Shown here: in pieces, positions 33,610-44,807 of the stretch
Numbering within the stretch: position 1 is the stretch's first letter
Layout of the letters: each line of letters begins with the position of its first letter
DNA from: Prorocentrum cordatum
Taxonomy: Eukaryota; Sar; Dinophyceae; Prorocentrales; Prorocentraceae
Reading direction: 5' to 3'
Length of the DNA: 64,000 bases
NCBI GenBank assembly: GCA_963575745.1
Contig: CAUYUJ010019615.1
Coordinates: forward strand, 1,259,075 to 1,323,074
Notes under the pieces: model-generated
Told to the model about the DNA's origin: nothing
Seen by the model: only the letters and a program-made list of their open reading frames with translations
Databases searched by the model: none
Position numbers and translations under genes: made by a program

Positions 33610-33715
33610 GGGGAAAGGAGTAGGAGGAGGAGGAGGAGGAGGAGGAGGAGGAGGAGGAGGTGGAGGAGGAGCAGGAGGAGGATGTGGACGAGGACGAGGA
33701 GGACGAGGACTAGGA
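33610..33715. repeat. (GGA)n tract
   Basis: Purine triplets of about 100 bp. Followed at 33755-33850 by CTTCAAAAAGGC words related to 46.0-46.6 kb. Confidence 0.93.
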
Positions 33716-34098
33716 TTATAGTTCGGGGCGCTGCTAAACTCTTGAACAGGGGGAACTTCCAAAAAGGCTCCAAAAAGGCTCCCTTTAATAAAATCCGAGT
33801 GTGCGTTGAGCGACAAGAAGAGCTTCAACAAGGCTTCAAAAAGGCATGTCTGAAAATCGTAGGACACCATTTTAAAAGCCCCAAGACACAATATCGCAGG
33901 GCGTGTGTATCTTTTGTTTAAGGCAGAGGAAATGAAGTAGGGAGTGGTGATGGACGATGAGAGGGAAGGGGGAGGGGAGTGGAGGCAGCTCGAACACGGA
34001 GGTAGCTACGAGGCAGCTGATGGCGTTTCCCACGGGGCAAACACCATGAGGCATTTGCTTGACTGTAACGATGTAGCTACGAGGCTGCTTCCTGACTG

Positions 34099-34143
34099 CA
34101 GCGATGTAGCAATTATGGTTATGGCATAATTGCTACATCGCTG
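34099..34143. repeat. perfect 19-bp hairpin
   Basis: Arms 34099-34117 and 34125-34143 are exact complements (CAGCGATGTAGCAATTATG) around a 7-base loop. A third, partial copy (AACGATGTAGCTACGAGG) lies at 34068-34085. It sits about 200 bp upstream of the next gene and could be a terminator, a fold-back element or an end of a mobile unit. Confidence 0.85.
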
Positions 34144-34341
34144 AGCCCTTACTCGCTTCCCTCCTCCTCCCCCTCATCGCGGCATCAGGGTAAATACCAG
34201 TAGTGTTGCGAGAGTGCTGCACGAGAGCTGCGAGAGACAGCCTCTGCCGTTTCTGCTCAGTGCTCACCGCACCATAGTGTATGTTGTCAGTTAAACATAG
34301 TTTGTGTACGAATGATGTGATCTTGTTTTCTTCGTGGAGAG

Positions 34342-37300
34342 ATGCCGCGAGGGAAGAGCGGCGAACAATTGGCGGCCATGCAGGAGGCCGCGAGGCAGGC
34401 AAACAAAAAAAAGAAAGCTAGAGTATGAACAACTTGCTACCTTGTCTCGTCGGCCAGAGCCCGTGCTTGTTTCAAAGAATTCAATGGGCGAGGCCTTTGA
34501 GCCTAAATCGTGTCTTCTCTCTCGCCCAATATGGGACTCAGTTGCTCTGGCCCTTCAACAAGCTCAAGTATCGAACGTTGTCCCTTGCGCGTTGTCTAAA
34601 TATTTTTTTACTGGCGACGCGATTGCGTCGAGGACGGCCCTTTCTGATAAATCAGCACAGTATGACATGAGCGTTGACAGCTACAGACAACACACTTCTA
34701 GATTGGGTGCGCTGGCTGGGACTCTAGACCGACTGGTAAGAAAATCGATCATGGGTGCAATTGGAAGGAGTTCGAGCTCAGCCGATATCAAGATTCAGCA
34801 GGTGATTGACTGCCAATCTTACGACGAGACGCCGATGGGTTTGAGAGTCGCTGAGAAAAGCCAGGTTGATTTAGACTCCAAGGCGCTCTCGCTTCCTCAA
34901 AAGCACGTCTTGGCAATCCGCGCAAGCGACCAGCAGAAGAAAATGCAGCCAACTGACGTTTGCAAATTGTTCCAAACTCTATCTGAATATGGATGTTTTG
35001 CGACGATGACGCCTGCAGAGGGGAGCGTTCGGAAGGTCATGATCATAGGCAGAGTGTCCAACAACATCCAGCGCATCAGAACTGCAAGTGCAACATGCAT
35101 TGCCGATGCACTTCGGGAGTCGGACAGCGCGAGCCTCGGCGAGTCCAGTGCTTTATCTTGTACTCGGCTCGTGCACGTGGACAGGCACAGGTCGAACCTG
35201 GCGGCGGAGAGAATGTTGATACCTCAGCGGCCTGGCCAATGGAACATGCTTGCTCTATTCTGCGAGGTGCACATGACGGCCAGCATTCACAAGGCGACCT
35301 TGCAGCCGTTGGAGGCCGCAGTGAAAGGGGTCCTCAATCTAGCACTTGCGCTTCGAGGTGCAGGCCAGATGTCAGAATTCAAGCGGTGTCTCGCAGAGAT
35401 CCTCGAGGCCCGCATGGAGCTGCGGGCGGGGCACGCCAGTGCCGAGGCGGAACTTTACGTCAGGATCGCTCTTCGTTGCTTCGTGCCAGGATCGGGCAAT
35501 TCATCTCAGAGGCGGCTCATATTGTGCACCATGCCAGCTGGAGAATGGAGAGGAGACCGAATCGTGTGCTATGTGGACTCTGCAGATGCTGCCGCTGATG
35601 TGCAAAACAAGAAGCTCATCGCCGACGCCTTGACGCAGATGCTCTGCAGCAGGAGGTTCAAGATCTGGCGGCGGGACAAATGGACGGGCTGCGAGGAGGC
35701 CATATGCCAGCAGGGCCTTGTCGCATCGTGCGGGAACGCTCTGGGGCCCGCCTTCGAGCTGTGGCGCCAGCGATGCACTGCGAAATCCAGGGCTGCAAGA
35801 CGACGAGACGACGATGATGGAGCAGGAGATCTACGCGGCGATGGTGAGAGGCAAGCTGGTGCCGATGGCGCCTGTGCAGCGCTGGTCGAGCATGATGGGG
35901 ACCAGGATAAGCAAGCAGCGGGCGAGAAATGCACAAATGATTATTCGAAAGAGAACGCAAAGAATCGGCAGGCAGCATTGGATTGGTTGACCAACGATGC
36001 GATGACACCACTTTCGTGTTTAGTGTTGCTTCGAAATCTTCTTGGGCCATTGCAGTCGTTAATTCGTGCTCAGATGTACACCGCGTCTCATGCGTGGGAG
36101 GCTCGTCAGCGGGCTGCTTCGATCAGGGCCTCGCGTCTTCCCCGAGAGAGCCCGGATGGCGCTGCTCCCGTTGGGCGAGATTTCAGGATACTTGTGGCCG
36201 CGAGGGGCGACCTCGAGAATGCAGCAGTATTGAAAATGCAGGCGCTCATGTCCAGCAGTGTGCTTTGGATCTTTCTTGATGTTGATCAAGTCAACAATCA
36301 CGTTCGCAGCGTTGCATTTCGATCAATATCCAGAGCACTTGCAAATATCGATCGCTTGTTGGCTCGTCCACACACTGGCTACCCATGGAGGTTGTTGTTG
36401 CTCATCGGCAACCGCGGGCTGGCGAGTGAGATCTCCAGTGCACCGCCCTGCGTCATGGATGAGTGCCCGGCAAACTTCGTTCAGAACAACGACCTCACTA
36501 CAGATGGTGGTATCTCGCTCGCTGTTGATCGCCTTATCCTTCACGCTCTTCTGGCATATACAGATATCACTCGGGTGGAGGTTGGGCATAGCCACTACCG
36601 CAGGCTAATCTACAACAGAGTTCAGACCACGCAGATCGACTTGAATGACTTATCGGCACCCTGGATGAGTAAAGTCTTTAAGGGAGCCAATGTGGTTCTG
36701 GACCAAGCGGGTGCAGCTGCTGCCGACGATCTTCCAGGAATGCGAGCGGACGGAGACGTGACGGAGCGAACCCATTCTGGCGGCCCGTGGAGGCTCTTCA
36801 TACGCAAAGAGAAGTTGTCCGATTTCCGCGCCGCTGGCGAACGGTACAGAGCGCTGAGCCCTGAAGAGAAAGCGGAGTTGGTAGAGGAGGGGCGGCGTGC
36901 TACTCAGCGGGCCCGCGAAGGCATTCCGAGCAGAGAGACGGCCTTCGGACCTCGGTCGAGGGATGTGGCCAAAGTTGCGCGGGACCGCAACTTCGAAAGC
37001 CGCCTGGCTCTACTTCGGGGCCTCGACGCGGATACCACGGCAGACAGACTTATGCAGGATGCCGTTGCTTCTGGGCAAGGCCCCGACGCCTTGTCCGTGT
37101 TGTCGCGGCGGCTTGACCGAGAGCGGCATCGACGTGACCGAGATGAGGAGAAGGCGAACCTACGACAGATTGCAGAGTACGGCGTGGAAGCAACGCCGAC
37201 CGCATTGAAGGAGATCTTGGAATGCCAGCCGCGCCTCGCGTCTTCCTCCGAGGCGCTCGTCGCGACGCAGCGCGTGCAAGGTGTGCCAGTTTTGGAGGTG

Positions 37301-37699
37301 TCGGCCGCGCGCGTGGCCACCTACGCTGGCATGGTGCACGATTGGGCCAAAGAGCAGCCCAACAGCCGATGCAATCTGTTGACGTCCCTCGACAAGGTGT
37401 GGCAGCATCAAAACTTTCTTCTCCGCGGCGACCCTCGGCCTGCAGTGGGCGATGACGACGTGGACGACCAGAAGCTAGAAGTGTCCAAGTGTTACACATA
37501 CGGTGTTTGCTTGTGCGATTTCAGAGGGCGTTTGCTATGGAATGTCAGGAACAAGCTGTACCGCATTCTCAAGGAGACCTTCCCTGTCAAATCAACGGAT
37601 AGGGTTGGACTTACTGATGGCTTCATCTTCATGCGTCTTGTTGGGGCCCCCGTGGGCTCCGAGACCGACGTGGACTTGTGGGGGCAAGAGGAGCGATAG
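34342..37699 (+). CDS. large putative transposase-like protein with HMG-box-like segment; frame breaks at both ends
   Basis: An uninterrupted frame of about 1120 codons ends at TAG 37697. The best start, ATG 34342, is one frame off: it opens MPRGKSGEQLAAMQEAARQA and would join the long frame if one base were lost from the A8 tract at 34405-34412. The first in-frame ATG is 34484 (1071 residues). Seen, in residues counted from 34334: YDETP near 163; HVDRHRSN near 277; CEVH near 309; a Lys/Glu helix PWRLFIRKEK...YRALSPEEKAELVEEGRR near 817-855. D-x-H-x-S-N followed by C-x2-H resembles the second catalytic Asp and CxxH of hAT-like RNase H-fold transposases; RALSPEEK resembles an HMG box. Both are inferences. 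The long open frame with normal amino-acid composition supports past or present selection. It may equally be a nuclear protein of a multicopy dinoflagellate family. Confidence 0.72.
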
Positions 37700-38098
37700 T
37701 ACCATGTCAGTTTTCTGTTGCTCAGCCCGTACGCCCCAGAGTTCCAGCTGATGGAGTTAGTCGAGGACGAGGATCAGCAGGCAGCTTCAGGTGTTGGTCT
37801 GGATGAGCTTGCTTTGAAAGTCGGCATCTTAGCCTTCCCTCCTCCCAACTTCATCGCATACATGGTCCTCCTGATTCCCCTCCCCCTCAACGCACCCGTC
37901 CTCCCGCACCCCATGCCCCTCTTCCTGATCGTTCCCACGGCGCTGCCCATCCACGAGGCAGCCCTACGAGGTAATTCTGAGGTAGCTGCACGGCGGTTCA
38001 CCCGTTCTGGCCGAGAGGCCCATTGGCCTGCGCAAGCCATGGTAGCTATGGGAACGAACTCGGGTCCGACTGTCGATGGCGGGCCTGCCCGATCCTGA
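37700..38098 (+). pseudogene. coding-like continuation after an in-frame TAG
   Basis: The frame of the preceding gene stays open for 132 more codons after TAG 37697-37699. The first 50 or so look coding, with mixed residues such as YHVSFLLLSPYAPEFQLMEL and an acidic patch. The later part turns Pro/Leu-rich and is doubtful. The TAG may therefore be a nonsense mutation, an assembly error or a read-through stop. Confidence 0.5.
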
Positions 38099-38279
38099 TC
38101 GCCCAGGCAAGTTGCCCCTGAGTTGATTGGCGGCCAACCGAAGTCCGCTCCCATAGCGATTCAGATTCTTCCCCATCAACTACCCGAGCCCAATGTCTTC
38201 ATATCGCCAGGGCTTCCCCCGTTCAGCCCCACCGCCCCGCGAAGATCGCTACGAGTGCCACGCTTGAGGCTGGAGCGCG

Positions 38280-38350
38280 GGTGCTTCTTGGGCCGTCTTG
38301 GGTCTCATTGCCGTCTTGGGCCGATCTTGGGCCGTCTTACGCCGAGCTTG
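38280..38350 (-). repeat. GTCTTGGGCC words
   Basis: Short run of GGGCCGTCTTGGG-type words, the reverse polarity of the 6.4-kb array. Confidence 0.7.
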
Positions 38351-38559
38351 GGTGGTTCTAGGGCTTGTGTTTCTTAGGTGCTTTTTGGGTGCTCCCGAAA
38401 GCCTCTTGGGCAATGGTTTGCCACTTTCGGCCTGCTCCTTGAGCCTGCTTCGGCGCTTCGGAGACCCGCAGGGGGGGGGGGGGGGGGAATGCGCAGAACA
38501 TGGCGCATTCCGACGAGACTGCGAAGATGGCGGTCTCTCGGGGTCATGCTGGCGGGCGC

Positions 38560-39980
38560 GCGGTGGCGGTCATCTTGGAAACCTTGAGGGCATATTTGGC
38601 GTCTTGGGCGTCTTGGGACCAGCAACCAACAACCGACTATAACAACATACCATTGTCCGCTTCGGAGTGTGTCTCACGAGGTGTCGTTGTAGCATATATA
38701 TACATGTATTGCACTGCGCGCGTGCACTGCCTGGACCAAATACTGGTGGGGCTGCTCGCGGCACACCGACAGGGGTTGGGTTTGGGTTTGCTGGGGGTCC
38801 CCCCGCACCGCCGCAGGCGCCAAGAACCTGGGCCATCGTGCGACCGCAGGCAGCGTGCCGCGCGGCAAACCTGTTGGCCCAAGGAGCTCGTTGTGTCTAC
38901 GGCGGCGGGGGGGGTTGGTGAACTCAAGCATTACTGGGGGGTAAACTCGTGGCCCGTGGCTTCCCGTGGACCCCTCAAGGCTCGAGGGGTCCCTAGAGGC
39001 CCTAGTGGAGGGTCCTTTGCAAGCGCGTGGTGGCGGCCATATTGGAGCCCTTAAGGGCATCTTGGGCGTCTTGGGCGTCTTGGGGCCAGCAACCAACAAC
39101 CGAACATAACAACGTAACATTGCCAGCTTTCGCTTGGGAGCGTTTCCCACGATATGTCATTGCAGCAGATACTCTTGCGCTGCGCGCGTGCGTTGCCTGG
39201 ACAAAGCACTGGCGTGGTTGCTCGTGGCGCAACGGCAGGGGGTGGGTTTGCTGGAGGCCCCCCCGCGCCGCCGTAAGCGCCATGGCCTTGGGCCGATCAG
39301 CGACCGCAGGCGGGGCACCTCGCGGTAAGTCTGTTGGCCCAGGGAACCTTTGGCGTCCACGGCAGCGGGGGGGACTTCGGCGTTGCTGGGGGTAGATCGT
39401 GGACCCCTCGAGGGTTCCTTAGTGAAGGGTCTTTTCCAGGCACGTGGTGGCGGCAATCTTGGAGCCCCCAAGAGCATCTTGGGCGTCTTGGACGTCTTGG
39501 GGTCGGCAAACAACAACCGAACATAACGACGTGACATTGTCAGCTTGGGAAAGTTTCCCACGACATGCCATTTACTCTGATATAGTATTGCGCTGCGCGC
39601 GCGCACTGCCTGGACCAAATGATGGCGGGGCTGCTCGCGGCACAACGACAGGGGGCGGCTTTGCAGGAGATTCCCCCGCGCCGCCGTAGGCGCCAGGGCC
39701 TTGGGCCGATCAGCGACCGCAGGCGGGGTACCTCGCGGTAGGTCTGTTGGCCCAGGGAACCCTTGGCGTCCACGGCGGCGGGAGGGGGAAGTTAGGCGTT
39801 ACTGGTGTTATTTCGCGGCCCGTGGCTTCCCGTGGGCACCGCGAGGGTTTCATAGTGGAGGGTCCTTTGCAGGCGCGCGGTGGCGGCCATCTTGGAGCCG
39901 TCAAGGGCATCTCTCGGTCGTATTGGGCTTCTTGTGGCCAGCAAACAACAGCCCAACATAATAACATGACGTCGTCCGCT
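38560..39980 (+). repeat. tandem array of 418-468 bp units
   Basis: The anchor CAGCAAACCAACAACCGA-like word recurs at about 38619, 39087, 39505 and 39938 (periods 468, 418 and 433). Within units the order is conserved: GTTTCCCACGA, TTGCGCTGCGCGCG, GCCTGGACCAAA, GCTGCTCGCGGC, CCGCGCCGCCGTAGGCGCC, CGACCGCAGGC, TGTTGGCCCA and GCGTGGTGGCGG. Short peptide frames repeated between units follow from the DNA repeat and are not called. Confidence 0.9.
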
Positions 39981-42166
39981 TGAGAGCCTTGCACGTGGTG
40001 GTGGTCATCTTGGGCCCCCCCACGGGCAACCCAGCATAACATAACAATATGACAACAACCAAACAACATGATACCATCACATACCAACAGCCCAGCATAA
40101 CAACATACCATAAAACAGAGCAGTGCTTCACAGAGGCCTCAAAACTGCCTCCAACAGGCGCTCGAGAGGCCTCCCGCGTTCAATGCCCCAACGAAACCCA
40201 CGATATGTTCGTTACCATTTGCCCCCCCCCGCTAGTTTTTCGCTGCCATTTGTCCCCCGCAAGCTTTTCGATGCAATTTGCCCCCAAGCTTTTCGTTGCC
40301 AAGTGCCCCCCCCCCCCCCCCTCCCCGAGCTTTTCGTTATCATTTGTCCCCCGCAAGCTTTTTTTCGTTGTCATTTGCCCACCCCCACGAGCTTTTCGCT
40401 GCCATTCGCCCCCCGCGACGACGACGACCTCCCCCCTGGGCGTCCTTTTGGACACTCCCCTCACCCTCCTCCCTCTCCCCCGTTCCTCGGCCTCCTCCTC
40501 CTCCTCCTCCTCCTCATCCTCCCCCAGTTTCCTCCCCCATCCACAGTCGTCGTGGAGTGTTTCTGCAGGGATGTTTTGAGGGCTGTGTGTTGCCTTAGGG
40601 GTGTTTCAAGGGCCGTACTGCAGGGATGTTTCAAGGGCCGTGCTTTAGGGATGTATTAGGGGCTGCGTATTACATCAGGGGTGTTCCAGGGGCAACGGTT
40701 CAGGGATGTTTCAGGGGCCATGCTTTCGGGGTGTCCCAGGGGCAGTGCTTTAGGGGTGTTTCAGGTGCTGTGCTTTGCCTTAGGGGTGTTGCAAGGGCCG
40801 TGCTGCAGGGACGTGTTGAGGGCCGTGTTTTACCTTAGGGATGCTTCAGGGGCCGTGCTTTAGGGATGCTCCAGGGGCAGTGCTTTGGGTATGTTTCAGG
40901 TTCTGTGTTGTACCTGAGGGATGGTTCATGGGCTGTGCTTTACCTCAGGGATGTTTCAGGGGCCGTGCTGTAAGGATGTTTCAGGGGCTGCGCTTTACCT
41001 CAGGGATGTTTCTGGGGCCGTGCTTTGGGGATGTTTCAGGGGCCGTGCTGTAGGGATGTTTGAGGGGCTGCGTTTGACCTTACGGATGTTCCAGGTGCCG
41101 TGGTTAGGTCTGTTTCAGGGGCCGTGCTTTAGGGATGTTTCAGGGGCTGTGCTTTACCACGGGGATGTTTCAGGGGCCATGTTTTTGGGATGTTTCAGGG
41201 GCCGTGCCTCGGGGATGTTTCAGGGGGTGTGTTTTACGTTCGGGATGGTTCAGGGGCTGTACTGTACATCGTGGATGTTTCAGGGGCCGTGCTTTAGGGG
41301 CGACTCAGGGGCTGTGTTTTCCTTTAGGGGTGTTCCAGGGGCCGTGCTTTAGGGGTGTTCAGGGGCCGTGCTTTAGGGATGATTGAGGGGCTGTGCTTTA
41401 CCTCAGGGATGTTCCAGGGGCCGTGCTTTAGGGATGTTTCAGGGGCAGTGCGTTAGGGATGTTTCAGGGGCTGTGCTGTGCCTCAGGGATGTTTCAGGGG
41501 CCGTGCTTCAGGGATGTTTCAGGGGCCGTGCTTCAGGGATGCTTTAGGGGATGTGGCTTACCTTCGGGATGTTCCAGGGGCTCTGCTTTATCTCGGGGGT
41601 GTTTACGGGGCCGTGCTTTAGGGATGTTTCAGGGGCTGTGCTTTACTCCAGTGCTGTTTCAGGGGCAGTGCTCTAGGGATGCTGCAGTGGCCGTGCTTTA
41701 GGGGTGTTTTTTAGGGGCTGTGCTTTACCTCGGGGGTGTTTCGGGGACTGTGCTGTGCATCATGGGCGTTTCATGGGGCCGTGCTTTAGGGTGATTCAGG
41801 TGCTATGGTTTACGTTAGGGTTGTTTCAGGGGCCGTACTTTAGGGATGTTTTAGGGGCCGTGCTGTAGGGACTGTTTAAGGGGTTGTGCTTTACTTTAGG
41901 GATGTTTCAGGGGCTGCGCTTTACCTCAGGTATGTTTCAGGGGCTGTGCTTTAGGGATGGTGCAGGGGCCGTGCTTTACCACAGGGATGGTTCAGGGGCA
42001 GTGCTTTCGGGATGTTTCAGGGGCCGTGCCTCAGGGATGTTTCAGGCGATGTGTTTTACGTTAGGGAGGTTTCAGGGGCAGTGCTTTACCTCAGTGATGG
42101 TTCAGGGGCCGTGCTTTGAGGATGTTCCAGGGGCTGCGCTTTACCTCGGGACTGTTTCAGGGGCCG
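39061..42166 (+). repeat. segment duplicated at 60893-64000 (copy 1)
   Basis: Matches 60893-64000 at a constant offset (21832, becoming 21834 after the C-run). The differences I noticed are one A/C substitution (CAGCAAACAA against CAGCAACCAA near 39948/61780) and a C-run of 16 (40306-40321) against 18 (62138-62155). Confidence 0.95.
39981..40566. other. repeat-flanking sequence, no gene
   Basis: Contains CATAACAACATAC words (40030-40110), then repeated GAGCTTTTCGYTGCCATTTG / GCCCCC blocks (40220-40410), a poly-C run and a CTC patch (40490-40525). The TTTTCGYTGCCATTTG block repeats about six times. Confidence 0.6.
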
Positions 42167-43080
42167 TGCTTTAGGGATGTTTCAGGGGCTGTGCTTCAGG
42201 AATGTTTTATGGGCTGTGTTTCACCTTGAGGATGCTCCTGGGGCTGTGCTTTACCTCAGGGGTGTTTCAGGGGCAGTGCTTTAGGGATGTTTCAGGGGCT
42301 GTGCTTTACCACAAGGGTGTTTCAGGGGCCGTGCTTTAGGGATGTTTCATGGGGCCGTGCTTTAGGGATGTTTTAGGGGATGTGCTTCACCTGAGGGATG
42401 TGTCAGGGGCTGTGCTTTACCTCAGGGATGTTTCAGGGGCCGTGCTTTGGGGATGTTTCAGGGGCTGTGCTTTGCCTCAGGGGTGCTTCAGGGGCAGTGC
42501 TTTAAGGCTGTTTCAGGGGCCGTGCTTTAGGGATGTTTCAGGGGATGTGTTTCACCTTAGGGATGTTTCAGGGGCTGTGCTGTACCTCAGGAATATTTCA
42601 GGGGCCGTGCTGTAGGGATGTTTCAGGGGCTGTGCTTTACCTCAGGGATGTGTCAGGTGCCTTGCTCTAGGGATGTTTCAGGGGCCGTGCTTTAGGAATG
42701 TTTTAGGGGATGTGTTTTACCTTAGGGATGTTGCAGGTGCTGTGCTTTACCTCAGGGATGTTTCAGGGGCCGTGCTTTAGGGATGTTTCAGGGGCCGCGC
42801 TTTACCTCAGGCGTGTTTCAGGGACCGTGCGTTAGGGCTGTTTTTAGGGGCTGTGCTTCACCCCAGGGATGTTTCAGCGGCCGTGCATTAGGGATGCTTC
42901 AGGGGCCGTGTCTCAGGGATGTTTTAGGGTATGTGTTTTGCCTTAGGGATGTTTCGGGTGTTGTGCTTTACCTCAGGGGTGTTTCGGGGGCCGTGCTTTA
43001 GGGATGTTCCAGGGGCCGTGTTGTAAGGATATTTCAGGGTATGTGTTTTACCTCAGGGATGTTTCAGGGGCTGCGCTTTA
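40567..43080 (+). repeat. 2.5-kb minisatellite with embedded TTTAGGG
   Basis: Units of mainly 25 and 30 bp alternate. The 25-bp unit is GCTTTAGGGATG followed by TTTCAGGGGCCGT. The 30-bp unit has CCTCA inserted after GCTTTA and usually ends CTGT. Roughly 90 units are present, diverged at scattered positions. The TTTAGGG junction is identical to the plant/dinoflagellate-type telomere heptamer, but units are far longer than a telomere repeat. Short Phe/Gln/Gly-rich frames are side effects of the repeat. Confidence 0.95.
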
Positions 43081-43437
43081 CTTCACATCCGTTCTTCCTG
43101 GTTTCACAATCAAGTTTGCGAGCAGTTTTGCACGGGCGAAGCCCTCGTCGCACCGACGCGCACAACAACGGCACGACACAGAGAAACCACATTCGCAATC
43201 AGGGGGGTCAGTCATACCGACACGAACTGGATATATGCCCATCCTGCACTTTCCCATCACAAAGGGCCCACAACAAACACAAACACTAGGATATTCGTGC
43301 CGTGGCACTCGGGGCTTCGATTCCTCACGTGCGAATTTGAGTTTGGGCATAGGCAATCGTTGTGATCGCAATGTGTTGGTTTAGTGGCCTTGGGCTTTCC
43401 GACTGAGGCATCAGGCACAATCAATGGTGTTTTTGAG
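43081..43437. other. sequence between minisatellite and gene; possible 5' region
   Basis: Unique sequence. The frame of the next gene is open from 43366 without an ATG before 43438 and may include part of an upstream exon. A Cys-rich reverse frame overlaps but is unsupported. Confidence 0.45.
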
Positions 43438-44807
43438 ATGTTATCCAATATAGAGTTCAAGGACTTCTCTTCGATCGACGTTTCTTTCTACACGCTGCTT
43501 GATCATCATCGCCCCGTGCCAGAGATGCTGCTCAAATACGCTCTCGTGCGTGAGCGACGTGGTGCGTCTCCTCTGCAGCTCTGGCCAGTGCGAGCCCCTC
43601 GAGCCCGAGGCCGCGGCGGTGGCCGCGGCAGAGGCGCTGGGCGACGAGGGAGAGGTCGAGGTCGCGCGCGGGGCCCTGGTGCTGGGCGAGGCCCAGGGCG
43701 AGGACGAGGAGTTGGTGATTGCCCTGGGCCCGAAGCGCCTGCCATCATGGACGTCGACCCCGACTGTTCGGGAAGCGCTTCCGAGCACGACGATGGCTTG
43801 GTCGACGAGGAGGGCCATGAGAGCGAGCGGAGCTTGGACTCTCTGGACTTGAAGGACGAAGGCGAGGAGGACGACGACGTGGTCAAGGGCGGTGACGGCG
43901 ATCGCTCATCGGACCGCACTGCCCTCTCATCGTCGCCTCTCGTCGTCGTCTCGTGATTCATCCGCCCTCTAATGATTAGAGGGCGGATGAATCGCGAGAG
44001 ACGGTCGCTTGCTTCGCCCAGGACTCGGAGTCGCTGTTCGATTTCATGTATGCCAAGATGGAGGGGTCGCCTTGGAATAGACCTGGTGGTAACAGCTCCG
44101 ACGACGAAGTGATTGGCTGCGACGTTGGTCCTGAGGGCCCCAGTGTCCACGGTGATTTCGACAGTTGGCTCTGCGACCCTGGCTCAGCGGATGTGGAGGT
44201 GTTCCCGACAGGCGGCGAAGGAAGTGATGTGGAAGTAGATGTTATACCTGTCGTTGGAGGCTCCTCAGCTTCAGGCGGCGCTTCGCCATCAGGCGGCGCT
44301 TCCAGCTCTTCAGCATCAGGCGGCGCTTCAGCATCAAGCGGCGCTGCGAGCTCTTCAGCTTCAGGCAGCGCTTCAGCTCCACCACCACCTCCTGTGCCCG
44401 ACGGCGGCGACGGAGATCCTGATAGTATTGCAGTTTCATTATCAAATGGTGGGCAATTGCGCTGGTACAGGTATAACAACACCTTCGCAGCCACTTGTCC
44501 GAACAAAACACGCCACGGCAGGTGCAGGCCCACGAGGAAAGCCATGGCGCCGCCAACCGAGAAGGGAATCGTTGCCAAACCTGCCCAAGGGCGACCTCTG
44601 GGCCATTTAACTGCTTGGCTATGGGAGCATTATAAAGATCAGTACCAGTGGGAGCATATGGCGAGGCAGCCCGACAGAGTTTCTCGCATTGCTGCTCGTG
44701 TGGAACTCAGACGGTTAGCACGTGATGATCCTATGTTCAGGCTGTTGTTGAGTAAAGAACGGGACCCACGACCAGGTGAACCAGACGAGCCGTGGGACAC
44801 TGCATAG
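43438..44807 (+). CDS. lineage-specific protein, RG-rich and acidic, with a conserved-looking C-terminal module (two exons)
   Basis: Proposed join: 43438-43947 and 44001-44807, about 438 residues. Exon 1 has a short mixed N-terminus (FKDFSSIDVSFYTLLDHHRP), a Gly/Arg-rich stretch (RG repeats, 43600-43720) and an acidic Ser/Asp/Glu region. Exon 2 continues with FAQDSESLFDFMYAKMEG, an Ala/Ser/Gly low-complexity linker, then a C-terminal module with RWYRYNNTFAATCP, a C-x8-C pair, QGRPLGHLTAWLWEH and an Arg/Glu-rich tail. RG plus acidic composition suggests a nuclear or RNA-binding role, but the function is unknown. The two frames differ and are separated by a 51-bp palindrome; removing a GT-AG 53-nt intron joins them in phase. 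The 5' end is uncertain (no ATG before 43438 in frame). Confidence 0.6.
43948..44000 (+). other. putative 53-nt intron consisting of a palindrome
   Basis: Begins GT, ends AG, phase 0. Positions 43949-43999 form a hairpin with 25-bp arms, one G-T wobble and a single central base. The pairing brings the two splice sites together. Without removal, exon 1 ends at TGA 43954. Confidence 0.55.

Noticed and set aside
38674-39983. Recurring short peptides in several frames suggesting a gene family
   Set aside because: They repeat only because the DNA is a 420-470 bp tandem array; no frame is open across units.
40626-42615. Series of Phe-Gln-Gly-rich short frames that look like a repeat protein
   Set aside because: They are the 25/30-bp minisatellite read in one frame; units shift phase and frames are broken by stops at every variant.
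43078-43371. Cys-rich reverse frame before the 43.4-kb gene
   Set aside because: Overlaps the open upstream part of the forward gene and has no start context or recognisable zinc-binding pattern.
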